Assembly (NCBI GenBank): GCA_034679345.1
Contig: JAXDAY010000029.1
Coordinates: 62,001 to 126,000 of the forward strand
Origin: JAXDAY01 sp034679345
Lineage (GTDB): Bacteria; Eisenbacteria; RBG-16-71-46; CAIMUX01; VGJL01
Length of the DNA stretch: 64,000 nt
Direction: 5' to 3'
A program made the position numbers and the translations under genes. Positions 9,022 to 16,426 of this stretch are shown piece by piece; position 1 is the stretch's first letter, and each line of letters opens with the position of its first letter. The notes beneath the pieces were generated by a model. The model was not told the origin of the DNA and made no database searches. It saw nothing but the letters and a program-made list of their open reading frames with translations.

Positions 9022-9552
9022 ATGCTGGCACGACTCGAAGTCTGGGAAGAGCGGCTTCGGACGGTGCTCGCGCCTGAGGGAGCCGAGCTCCTTGAGGCGC
9101 AGGTCAGCCGGAACCGGCAGACCACGCGATTCCGGTTCTTTCTGGATCGCGAAGAGGGGATTGGCGTCGACGACCTGGCTCGTCTCAGCCGGGCGATCGC
9201 GATGGTTCTCGATGCCGATCCGACGCTGGCGGGAAGCTACGAGCTGGAGGTTTCTTCCCCCGGAATGCGCCGGGTGGTGAGGACGGAGGCGCACTTCCGC
9301 CGCTTCGCAGGCGAGAGGGTCCAGATCCGGACCTTCGAGGAGATTGCCGGAAGGCGGCACTTCGACGGGGTGATCCTTCGGTGCGACGAGGGCGCCGTTA
9401 CGGTCCTCGTCGATGCGATGGGCGAGCGCAAGTTCGATCTTGCGCAGATCGAGCGGGCCGAACTGAGGCTCGATCCGAGACGGCCGCCGCAGAAGAGGAA
9501 GGCGGAACCGGACGGACGGGCTGGGGATGAGGTTGGACCGGATGGTGAATGA
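9022..9552 (+). CDS. rimP: Ribosome maturation factor RimP
   Basis: A 176-residue protein of the RimP (DUF150) family, needed for late 30S subunit maturation. The N-terminal alpha/beta domain contains LEVWEERLRTVLAPEGAELL and EVSSPGMRRVVRTEAHFRRF; the SSPGxxR motif joins it to the C-terminal SH3-like barrel (VQIRTFEEIAGRRHFDGVIL). A charged tail (RRPPQKRKAEPDGRAGDE) exceeds the usual ~150 residues. No Shine-Dalgarno sequence precedes the ATG, because the terminator-like hairpin and its T-run occupy that space. It heads the conserved rimP-nusA-infB block, and its end overlaps the nusA start. Confidence 0.93.
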   Translation: MLARLEVWEERLRTVLAPEGAELLEAQVSRNRQTTRFRFFLDREEGIGVDDLARLSRAIAMVLDADPTLAGSYELEVSSPGMRRVVRTEAHFRRFAGERVQIRTFEEIAGRRHFDGVILRCDEGAVTVLVDAMGERKFDLAQIERAELRLDPRRPPQKRKAEPDGRAGDEVGPDGE

Positions 9553-11077
9553 CGAGATCCTGGAAGCCCTGAAGGGCATCTCACGCGAGAAGGCGGTGGA
9601 CAAGCGGCTGCTCGTGGAGACCCTCACACAGGGGCTCCTGAGCGCCGCCAAGCGCCGCTACGCGACCGCCCAGGATGTCCAGGTGAACTTCGACGAGATG
9701 ACCGGGCAGATCAGCGTTCTGGTCTTCAAGCGGGTCGTGGCCGTCGCGATCGATCTGGGCGGCGAGCTGGACCTGGAGGAGGCCAGGAAGACGAATCCGC
9801 GAGCCCGGATCGGCGACATCGTTCCCGTCGAGGCTCCGATCGCTGAGTTCGGCCGCAATGCCATCCAGACGGCCAAGCAGGTCCTCGTCCAGAAGGTCCG
9901 CGAGGCGGAGCGCAAGAACGTCCACGCCGAGTATGTGGGTCGCAAGGGCCAGATCCTTTCGGGGACGGTCCAGCAGGTCGATCGCGGCAACGTCATCATC
10001 CGGATCGGCAAGACCGAGGGGATCATCCCGTACCGCGAGCTCATCAACCGGGACCGCTTCAAGATCGGCGATCCGGTCCGTGCGCTCCTCATGGAAGTCG
10101 ACGAGGAACAGAAGGGACAGCAACGGACTCCGCAGCTGCATCTCTCGAGGACGCACGCCGACTTCGTCCGCAAGCTCTTCGAGCAGGAGGTGCCCGAGAT
10201 CTTCGAACGCGTCGTGGACATCCGGGCGATCGCGCGCGAGGCCGGCTCGCGCACCAAGATCTGCGTGGTGAGCCACGACGATCGCGTCGATCCGGTCGGC
10301 GCTTGCGTCGGGATGAAGGGCTCGCGTGTGCAGAACATCGTCAAGGAGCTCGGCGGGGAGCGGATCGACATCGTTCCTTACAGCCAGGATCCGAAGATCC
10401 TGATCTCACGGGCGCTCTCGCCGGCGCGCGTTCTCGACGTCATGATCGACGAGGCCTCGAAGAAGGCGACCGTCGTCGTGGCCGACGACCAGGTCCCGCT
10501 CGCGATCGGCCGGGGAGGACAGAACGCGCGACTCGCGGCGAAGCTCACCGAGTACCAGATCGTCCTGGTCAGCCAGTCCCAGATCGAGGCTCAGAAGGAC
10601 GACCGGGCAGGCATTCCGGACATCGATCTGGAGTCGCTCACAAAGGAGCTGGGGCCGAAACTGGTCGAGAAGCTCGTCAAGGAGGGGAAAGAGACCCTCC
10701 AGGATGTCATGAAGACCTCGATCGAGGATCTCATGGAGATCCCCGGAATCGGAGAGAAGACGGCGCAGAGGCTCTTGTTGACCGGAGCTCAGATTCTCGA
10801 GCAACGCGTCCGAGAGCGGGAGCGCGAAGCGCAGGCGGAGGCGGAGGCGCAGGCGGAGGCGGAATCTGGCCCCGAGGAGGCCGAGGAGGCTGAAGAGGCC
10901 CTCGCCGAGGGGACGGAGCCTGCCTCCGAGACCGATGCTGCGGATGAGCGGGGCGTGACGGAAGAGGAACCAGCGGAAGAGACGACCGAGGAAGCGACCG
11001 AGGTGGCTCTCGGCGAGGAAGAGATTCCCGGAGAGGACTCGTCTCCGGAGAAAACGCCGGGAGGTGGGAACGAATGA
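9527..11077 (+). CDS. nusA: Transcription termination/antitermination factor NusA
   Basis: Binds RNA polymerase and nascent RNA and modulates pausing, termination and antitermination. Domains in order: N-terminal polymerase-binding domain (LEALKGISREKAVDKRLLVETL), S1 domain (YVGRKGQILSGTVQQVDRGN), KH1 and KH2 (GACVGMKGSRVQNIVKELGG; AIGRGGQNARLAAKL), then a helix-hairpin-helix (MEIPGIGEKTAQRLL) and an acidic tail of about 100 residues rich in Glu/Ala. The tail may stand in for the E. coli C-terminal acidic repeats. The ATG at 9527 lies inside rimP; the ATG at 9542 is an equally good start giving 511 residues. The 3' end overlaps infB by ATGA. Confidence 0.95.
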   Translation: MRLDRMVNDEILEALKGISREKAVDKRLLVETLTQGLLSAAKRRYATAQDVQVNFDEMTGQISVLVFKRVVAVAIDLGGELDLEEARKTNPRARIGDIVPVEAPIAEFGRNAIQTAKQVLVQKVREAERKNVHAEYVGRKGQILSGTVQQVDRGNVIIRIGKTEGIIPYRELINRDRFKIGDPVRALLMEVDEEQKGQQRTPQLHLSRTHADFVRKLFEQEVPEIFERVVDIRAIAREAGSRTKICVVSHDDRVDPVGACVGMKGSRVQNIVKELGGERIDIVPYSQDPKILISRALSPARVLDVMIDEASKKATVVVADDQVPLAIGRGGQNARLAAKLTEYQIVLVSQSQIEAQKDDRAGIPDIDLESLTKELGPKLVEKLVKEGKETLQDVMKTSIEDLMEIPGIGEKTAQRLLLTGAQILEQRVREREREAQAEAEAQAEAESGPEEAEEAEEALAEGTEPASETDAADERGVTEEEPAEETTEEATEVALGEEEIPGEDSSPEKTPGGGNE

Positions 11078-13377
11078 AGGTCCGCATCTTTCAGCTTGCC
11101 CGCGATCTGAGGATCTCGAGCGACGCGCTGGTGAACATGCTCACCGCAATGGGGGTCGAGGCCAAGAGCCACATGAGCTCGATCGACGATGCCGTGGTCG
11201 ATCAGATCCGCGCCAAGATCGCCCAGGAGCGCGAGGTCGTCCGCCAGCAGGACGAGCGGAAAGCGCACATCCAGGTGGAGATCAGCAAGGCGAAGGAGAA
11301 GGAGGAGGCGGCCCGCCGCCGGCCCCCCGCTCCGGCCGCGCCGACGGTCGCTCCGCCCGAGCCGGTCCTCGCGCCGCCCCAGCCCGCCGTGGCGCCTCCG
11401 CAGCCGGCGAAGGGGCCGGAACCGCCGCCGGTGTGGCGGCCGACCACGATCCCGGTGGGACGAAAGACCGGCCGCAAGGGGAAGAAGGGGCGGACCGCCG
11501 TCGACGAGAAGCTCGTGCGGGAGAGCGTCAAGAGGACCCTCGCGACCCTCGACGTGGGGCGCCGGCGCCGGCGTCGCCGTCGCGCGGATGCGGGCGGCGG
11601 CGAGGTGGCCGAGGAGCAGCCGCGGATCAAGGTGACCGAGTTCATGACGGTCTCGGAGCTGGCTTCGGCGATGGAGATCAACCCCCCCGAGGTCGTCGGA
11701 GCCCTGCTTCAGCTTGGGATCATCGCCAACGTGAATCGCCGTCTCGACAAGGATGAGATGGCGCTCGTCGCTGACGAGTATGGATGCGAGCTCGAGTTCG
11801 TCACCGACATCGCGGATGAGATCCTCGACGTTCCCGAGGAGGAACAGAAGAGCTATGAGAGCCGGAGCCGTCCACCGGTCGTGACCGTGATGGGCCATGT
11901 CGACCACGGCAAGACGAGCCTGCTCGACTATATCCGGAAGACGCGGGTCGTCGCCAGCGAATCGGGAGGGATCACCCAGCACATCGGCGCCTATGCCGTC
12001 CGGCTCGCGCCGGGACAGGTCACCTTCCTCGACACGCCGGGCCACGAGGCGTTCACGGCCATGCGCGCGCGCGGCGCCCAGGTGACCGACATCGTCGTCC
12101 TGGTGGTCGCCGCGGACGATCGCGTGATGCCTCAGACCTTGGAGGCGATCAATCACGCGCGCGCCGCGAATGTCCCGATCGTCGTGGCGGTCACGAAGAT
12201 CGACCTTCCGGGCGCGAATCCCGAGAAGGTCCGCGCCCAGCTCGCTGAGGCGGGGGTCGTCGTGGAGCAATACGGCGGCAAGAACGTCTGCGTCGAAGTC
12301 TCCTCGAAGGCGGGAACCGGCATCGACCGGCTTCTCGAGATGATCCTTCTCGAAGCTGAGATCCTCGATCTGAAGGCCGAGCCGGACCGGCCGGCGAGCG
12401 GCGCGGTCATCGAATCGAAGCGGGATCCCGGCAAGGGCATCGTCGCGACGATCCTGGTGCAGAACGGCACGCTCAAGGTGGGCGATCCGTTCGTCTGCGG
12501 GATCGAGCACGGCAAGGTCCGGGTCATGGTGGACGACACCGGAAAGCGCGTCCGCTCCTCAGGGCCGTCGATGCCGGTCGAGGTGTGGGGCTGGTCGGGC
12601 CTGCCGCAGGCAGGCGACACATTCCGCGTGGCGCCCAGCGAGGCGGAGGCGCGCGAAGTCTCCATGAAGCGGGGCCAGGTCCATCGGGAGCACGAGCTGC
12701 GCTTGAGCCGCCGCCGGACCCTTGTCGACATCAGCCAGAAGATCAAGGAGGGGGAAGCGGCGTCGCTCAATCTCGTGGTCAAGGGTGACGTGGCCGGATC
12801 GGTGGAGGTCCTCCAGGAGAGCCTCGAGAAGCTCTCCACCTCTGAGGTCCAGATCCGCGTGATCCACAAGGGAGTGGGCGCGATCACCGAGGGGGATGTG
12901 CTCCTCGCCGCCGCATCCGACGCCATCGTCCTCGGCTTCCACGTCAAGCCGGACGCGAAGGCGCATGCCGCCATCCAGACGGAGAAGGTCGATGTGCGGC
13001 TCTACACGGTGATCTACGAGCTGGTGGAGGAGGTCCGCAACGCGATGAGCGGCCTCCTGGCGCCCGACCTCGTCGAGAAGATCGGCGGGACCGCGGAGGT
13101 GCGCCAGATCTTCCGCATCTCGAAGGTCGGCGTGATCGCGGGCTGCATGGTCACGTCGGGCGCGGTTCGGCGCAACGACTCGATCCGGCTCATCCGCGAG
13201 GGGGAGAAGGTCTGGAGCGGGAAGATCGCCTCGCTCAAGCGGATCAAGGACGACGCCCGCGAGGTCCAGGCCGGCTTCGAATGCGGCATTGGGCTCGAGG
13301 GACGCGACGACGTCTTGGTGGGGGACATCCTCGAGACCTTCGTCGTGGAGGAAGTAGCCAGAAAACTGGAATCGTAG
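11074..13377 (+). CDS. infB: Translation initiation factor IF-2
   Basis: A GTPase that positions initiator tRNA on the ribosome. The N-terminus has an IF2_N domain (MKVRIFQLARDLRISSDALVNML), then a Pro/Ala-rich linker and an Arg-rich stretch, and a second IF2_N-like module around residues 188-240. The G domain has G1 GHVDHGKT at 274-281, G3 DTPGHE at 320-325 and G4 TKID at 374-377 (Thr replaces the usual Asn, though the key Lys and Asp are kept). Domains II-IV follow to the C-terminal fMet-tRNA-binding barrel. At 767 residues it is within the normal range. Translation is coupled to nusA by the overlapping ATGA. Confidence 0.96.
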   Translation: MKVRIFQLARDLRISSDALVNMLTAMGVEAKSHMSSIDDAVVDQIRAKIAQEREVVRQQDERKAHIQVEISKAKEKEEAARRRPPAPAAPTVAPPEPVLAPPQPAVAPPQPAKGPEPPPVWRPTTIPVGRKTGRKGKKGRTAVDEKLVRESVKRTLATLDVGRRRRRRRRADAGGGEVAEEQPRIKVTEFMTVSELASAMEINPPEVVGALLQLGIIANVNRRLDKDEMALVADEYGCELEFVTDIADEILDVPEEEQKSYESRSRPPVVTVMGHVDHGKTSLLDYIRKTRVVASESGGITQHIGAYAVRLAPGQVTFLDTPGHEAFTAMRARGAQVTDIVVLVVAADDRVMPQTLEAINHARAANVPIVVAVTKIDLPGANPEKVRAQLAEAGVVVEQYGGKNVCVEVSSKAGTGIDRLLEMILLEAEILDLKAEPDRPASGAVIESKRDPGKGIVATILVQNGTLKVGDPFVCGIEHGKVRVMVDDTGKRVRSSGPSMPVEVWGWSGLPQAGDTFRVAPSEAEAREVSMKRGQVHREHELRLSRRRTLVDISQKIKEGEAASLNLVVKGDVAGSVEVLQESLEKLSTSEVQIRVIHKGVGAITEGDVLLAAASDAIVLGFHVKPDAKAHAAIQTEKVDVRLYTVIYELVEEVRNAMSGLLAPDLVEKIGGTAEVRQIFRISKVGVIAGCMVTSGAVRRNDSIRLIREGEKVWSGKIASLKRIKDDAREVQAGFECGIGLEGRDDVLVGDILETFVVEEVARKLES

Positions 13378-13393
13378 GGCGGAGCGAGGCGCC

Positions 13394-13732
13394 GTGGACC
13401 GGGAGCGGATATTCTACGGGTTGGGGCGCCTCGAGCTTCACTTCCCCCAGAGCCAATCCCTGAAGGACAAGCGTTCGATCCTGAACAGCCTGAAGACGCG
13501 CCTCGCCGAGAGGCTGCGCGTGGCGGTCATCGACGCCGGATCCCAGGACTTGTGGCAACGCGGGACTCTTGGCGTCAGCCTGATGGCCCGGGAGGAATCG
13601 CAGGTGCGCGGCTGCCTGCAGACCGTTCGCCGGCTCGTGGAAGAGGACTATCGCGTGATCCTGCTCGAGTTCGAAACGCGGGTCGGAGGCTTCGACGATG
13701 CTCCGGAGATCGAGGAGGAAACCGAGGAATGA
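13394..13732 (+). CDS. DUF503 family protein (YlxP-like)
   Basis: A 112-residue protein with the DUF503 signature: GRLELHFPQSQSLKDKRSIL near the N-terminus, then a ferredoxin-like beta-alpha-beta pattern (RVAVIDAGSQDLWQRGTLGV). The biochemical role is not established. The family is nearly always encoded between infB and rbfA in bacteria, as here, which suggests a part in translation or ribosome assembly. Start is GTG 17 bp after infB. The TGA overlaps the rbfA ATG. The last 12 residues are almost all acidic. Confidence 0.85.
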   Translation: MDRERIFYGLGRLELHFPQSQSLKDKRSILNSLKTRLAERLRVAVIDAGSQDLWQRGTLGVSLMAREESQVRGCLQTVRRLVEEDYRVILLEFETRVGGFDDAPEIEEETEE

Positions 13733-14106
13733 ATCAGGTTCGTTCGGCTCGCATGGCCGAGGAGATCCGCATCCAGGTCTCCGACATCCTGACGCATCAC
13801 CTCGCCGATCCCCGGCTCGCATGGGTGAGCGTCGTGCGCGTGGAGCTCTCCTCGGATCTGGGCCACGCGAAGATCTATGTCTCCGTGCTCGGCGATGAGC
13901 GAGCGCAGGAGGACGGGCTGCGAGTTCTCGCCCGCGCGCGCGGGGCGGTGCGCGCGGAGCTCTCCCATCGCCTCCGCGCCCGCAAGATCCCGGAGATCGA
14001 GTTTCGGGCCGACCACTCGATCGCCGATTCGCTTCGCATCCAGGGGATCCTGAGGGAGCTCGACATCCCGGCGGACGACTCGCCTCGAGCGGAGGGCGGC
14101 GATTGA
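13729..14106 (+). CDS. rbfA: 30S ribosome-binding factor RbfA
   Basis: A 125-residue KH-fold protein that binds immature 30S subunits and aids 16S 5'-end maturation. Visible family features are RSARMAEEIRIQVSDILTHH at the start, DPRLAWVSVVRVELSSDLGHAKIYVSVLG in the middle and FRADHSIADSLRIQGIL near the end. The ATG at 13729 overlaps the DUF503 stop (ATGA). The same frame stays open upstream to 13552, but that part has no family similarity and lies within DUF503. The stop overlaps the TTG start of truB. Confidence 0.93.
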   Translation: MNQVRSARMAEEIRIQVSDILTHHLADPRLAWVSVVRVELSSDLGHAKIYVSVLGDERAQEDGLRVLARARGAVRAELSHRLRARKIPEIEFRADHSIADSLRIQGILRELDIPADDSPRAEGGD

Positions 14107-15023
14107 TCGGCTTCGTGGTGGCGATCGACAAGCCGGTGGAGTGGACCAGCCACGACGCGGTCCAGCGCCTTCGTTCGATCCTCGGCGTGCGGGAGATCGG
14201 ACACGCCGGGACGCTCGACCCGTTCGCGACCGGCGCTCTTGTCTGCGGGGTCGGGCGCGGGACGAAGGTCATCTCCTACCTGGCCGATCTCCCGAAGGAG
14301 TACCGCGGAGTGATCCTGCTCGGCCGGACAACCGACACGGGAGACATCACCGGCGAGACGATCGAGGAGCGTCCCGTGGATCGAATCGATCTGGAGCGCC
14401 TCCGGGAGATCGCCGCGAGCTTCGTCGGTCGGGTGGAGCAGATCCCGCCGGTCATCTCTGCGATCAAGCTGCAGGGCCGCCGCCTCTACGATCTCGCGCG
14501 CGAGGGGGTCGAGGTGGAGCTGCGCCCGCGGCTGATCGAGATCCACGAGTTCGAGATCCTCGGTGTCCGGGGGGAGCGAGTCGAGTTTCGGGTGCGATGC
14601 GGAAAGGGGACCTACATCCGCGCGCTCGCGCGTGATCTCGGCGAGCGTCTCGATCTGGGCGGGTGCGTGGAGAGTCTGCGTCGCACGGCGGTCGGCGGAT
14701 TCGGCGCGGATGGTTTGGTCGGGATCGAGGGGGAGCGCGCGGCCGTGCGCGAGGGCCTCCTCGCGCGGGCGATCCCGCTGGGCGAGGCGCTGCGTCATCT
14801 CGCGCAACTGCGGCTGCGGCCCGAGTGGGTCCGAAGGGTGCGGCACGGTGAGCAGCCTCCTTGGCGAGCCGTGACGGCCGATCGGCTTCCTGAAGGGCCG
14901 AAGGTCGCTCTGGTCGGCGCCGAAGGAGATGTGATCGCCATGGCGCGAATCGAACCGGTGCCCGGGCCGATCGACCGTGCGTGGCAGAGCAGCTGGGAGC
15001 TCAAGCTTGAACGTGTCCTTTGA
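14103..15023 (+). CDS. truB: tRNA pseudouridine-55 synthase TruB
   Basis: Converts U55 in the T-loop of tRNAs to pseudouridine. The catalytic Asp39 sits in HAGTLDPFATG; other family motifs are KEYRGVILLGRTTDTGD, PPVISAIKLQGRRLYDLAREG and FRVRCGKGTYIRALARDLG. A C-terminal PUA-like segment (RPEWVRRVRHGEQPPW) recognises tRNA. At 306 residues the length is standard. Start TTG at 14103 overlaps the rbfA stop (TTGA). The 3' end overlaps ribF by 17 bp. Confidence 0.94.
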   Translation: MIGFVVAIDKPVEWTSHDAVQRLRSILGVREIGHAGTLDPFATGALVCGVGRGTKVISYLADLPKEYRGVILLGRTTDTGDITGETIEERPVDRIDLERLREIAASFVGRVEQIPPVISAIKLQGRRLYDLAREGVEVELRPRLIEIHEFEILGVRGERVEFRVRCGKGTYIRALARDLGERLDLGGCVESLRRTAVGGFGADGLVGIEGERAAVREGLLARAIPLGEALRHLAQLRLRPEWVRRVRHGEQPPWRAVTADRLPEGPKVALVGAEGDVIAMARIEPVPGPIDRAWQSSWELKLERVL

Positions 15024-15972
15024 CGAGTCCCCCTGGCCCGATGAGCACTTCGCGACGGTGGGGGTTTTCGACGGCCTGCATCGCGGACACCAGGAGATCC
15101 TGCGCTCGCTCAATCTCGCGGCTCGGCGCGCGGGCGTGCCGTCGGCGCTCTACACATTTCAGCCGCGCCCGGTGACGGTCTTCGCGCCGCAGACTCCGCC
15201 CGACGAGCTGACGCCGACGCCCCGGAAGCTCCGGCTCATCGCCGAGCTCGGCGTCGACCGCGTCGTCGTGATCCGCTTCTCTCGCGCGGTCGCCGCGATC
15301 GCGGCCGAGCGGTTCCTGGTCGACGTTCTCGGGGCGGGCAGCCGATTGCGCGGACTGTGGGTCGGCCACGACTTCCGGTTCGGGCGGGGACGCGAGGGAG
15401 ATTGGGGCACGATCCGGAAAGCGGCGTTGCGCTGGGGCTTCGAGTCGCATCGCGTGGGGCCGGTGACCGAAGGCGAGTCGCCGGTCAGCTCCTCGAGGAT
15501 TCGAGAGCGTCTTCGGGCGGGCGCGGTCGAGGAGGCCGCACGGCTGCTCGGGCGATGGCCCGACATGGAAGGGACGGTCGTGCCGGGCCGCGGCGAGGGG
15601 CGCAAGCTGCTCGTGCCGACGGCGAATCTGCGGCTGTCACCGAGCCAGTGTCTCCCGATGCCCGGGGTCTACGCGGGTCTCGCGGAGTGGCGGGGGGAGG
15701 CGGCGCCCGCCGTGATGAATCTGGGCCGGAGGCCGACTCTCACGGGGGATGGGAATCTCGTTGCCGAGGTTCACGTCATCGATCGTGATGAAGATCTCAT
15801 GGGACGGGCGCTGATGTTTCAGATTCGCACGCGCCTTCGAGAGGAGCGAAGATTCCCCTCGCTCGAAGATCTCAGGGGTCAGGTCTCGGCGGATATCGCT
15901 CGAACTCGAGAGCTGGCAGTTAGTTGGAGGAATAGGGAAAGCGGGCTTGCTGGCGAGGCGTCTAGCTGGTAG
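15007..15972 (+). CDS. ribF: Bifunctional riboflavin kinase/FAD synthetase RibF
   Basis: Makes FMN and FAD from riboflavin. The N-terminal nucleotidylyltransferase half starts ATVGVFDGLHRGHQEIL (the HxGH-like motif) and includes VGHDFRFGRGREGDW and the SSSRIRERL motif. The C-terminal riboflavin kinase barrel includes GTVVPGRGEGRKLLVPTANL and GVYAGLAEW. Start choice: TTG at 15007 lies seven bases after GGGAG (14995-14999), which beats the upstream GTG at 14977 inside truB; it gives 321 residues. It follows truB, the usual neighbour. Its 3' end carries a candidate promoter for rpsO. Confidence 0.92.
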   Translation: MNVSFDESPWPDEHFATVGVFDGLHRGHQEILRSLNLAARRAGVPSALYTFQPRPVTVFAPQTPPDELTPTPRKLRLIAELGVDRVVVIRFSRAVAAIAAERFLVDVLGAGSRLRGLWVGHDFRFGRGREGDWGTIRKAALRWGFESHRVGPVTEGESPVSSSRIRERLRAGAVEEAARLLGRWPDMEGTVVPGRGEGRKLLVPTANLRLSPSQCLPMPGVYAGLAEWRGEAAPAVMNLGRRPTLTGDGNLVAEVHVIDRDEDLMGRALMFQIRTRLREERRFPSLEDLRGQVSADIARTRELAVSWRNRESGLAGEASSW

Positions 15973-15975
15973 ATT
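15947..15975 (+). promoter_or_regulatory. Candidate sigma-70-type promoter for rpsO
   Basis: TTGCTG (15947-15952), a 17-bp spacer and TAGATT (15970-15975) at the end of ribF. It would start transcription about 80 bp before rpsO, giving the leader that holds two hairpins. Both boxes are imperfect, so this is tentative. Confidence 0.4.
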
Positions 15976-16006
15976 CTCGCGGTCAGGTCCTGGATGAGAA
16001 GTGTCG

Positions 16007-16045
16007 CGTCCCGGGACATCGGGACGGGCGCCGGAGGTTCCGGCG
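16007..16045 (+). promoter_or_regulatory. Double hairpin in the rpsO leader (possible S15 autoregulatory site)
   Basis: Two perfect 7-bp stems stand in tandem before the rpsO ribosome site: CGTCCCG/CGGGACG (16007-16013 with 16020-16026) and CGCCGGA/TCCGGCG (16029-16035 with 16039-16045). S15 represses its own mRNA through structured leaders in several bacterial groups. A regulatory role here is inferred from position only. Confidence 0.35.
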
Positions 16046-16062
16046 TCAATCGGAGGAATTTG

Positions 16063-16332
16063 ATGTCGCTCACCAAGGAAACGAAGCAGGAGATCATCGC
16101 AAAGTACAAACTCCACGATCTGGACTCGGGATCCCCCGAGGTGCAGATCGCGCTGCTGACCGAGAGGATCCGGCAGCTCACGGAGCACTTCAAGCGACAC
16201 ACGACGGATCACCACTCGCGGCGCGGGCTGCTGAAGATGGTGGGACGCCGCCGGAAGCTCCTCGACTATCTCCGGGACAACAAACAGGATAACTACAAGG
16301 CCATCGTGAAGGAACTCGGGCTGCGCCGCTAA
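16063..16332 (+). CDS. rpsO: 30S ribosomal protein S15
   Basis: An 89-residue primary rRNA-binding protein of the 30S platform. The whole chain matches S15: LTKETKQEIIAKYKLHDLDS, GSPEVQIALLTERI, HFKRHTTDHHSRRGLL and RRRKLLDYL. The ATG at 16063 follows CGGAGGA and gives the standard length; the open frame extends to 15994 without similarity. The rpsO-pnp order is the classical one. Confidence 0.97.
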   Translation: MSLTKETKQEIIAKYKLHDLDSGSPEVQIALLTERIRQLTEHFKRHTTDHHSRRGLLKMVGRRRKLLDYLRDNKQDNYKAIVKELGLRR

Positions 16333-16426
16333 GCCGCGCCCATTCTCTTCGCGAGCGACCCGTGCGGGACCGGGCGGCGCTGCCGTACCCGGCGAGATCC
16401 TGCCGGAGAGAGAGGAGCAAGTGCAA

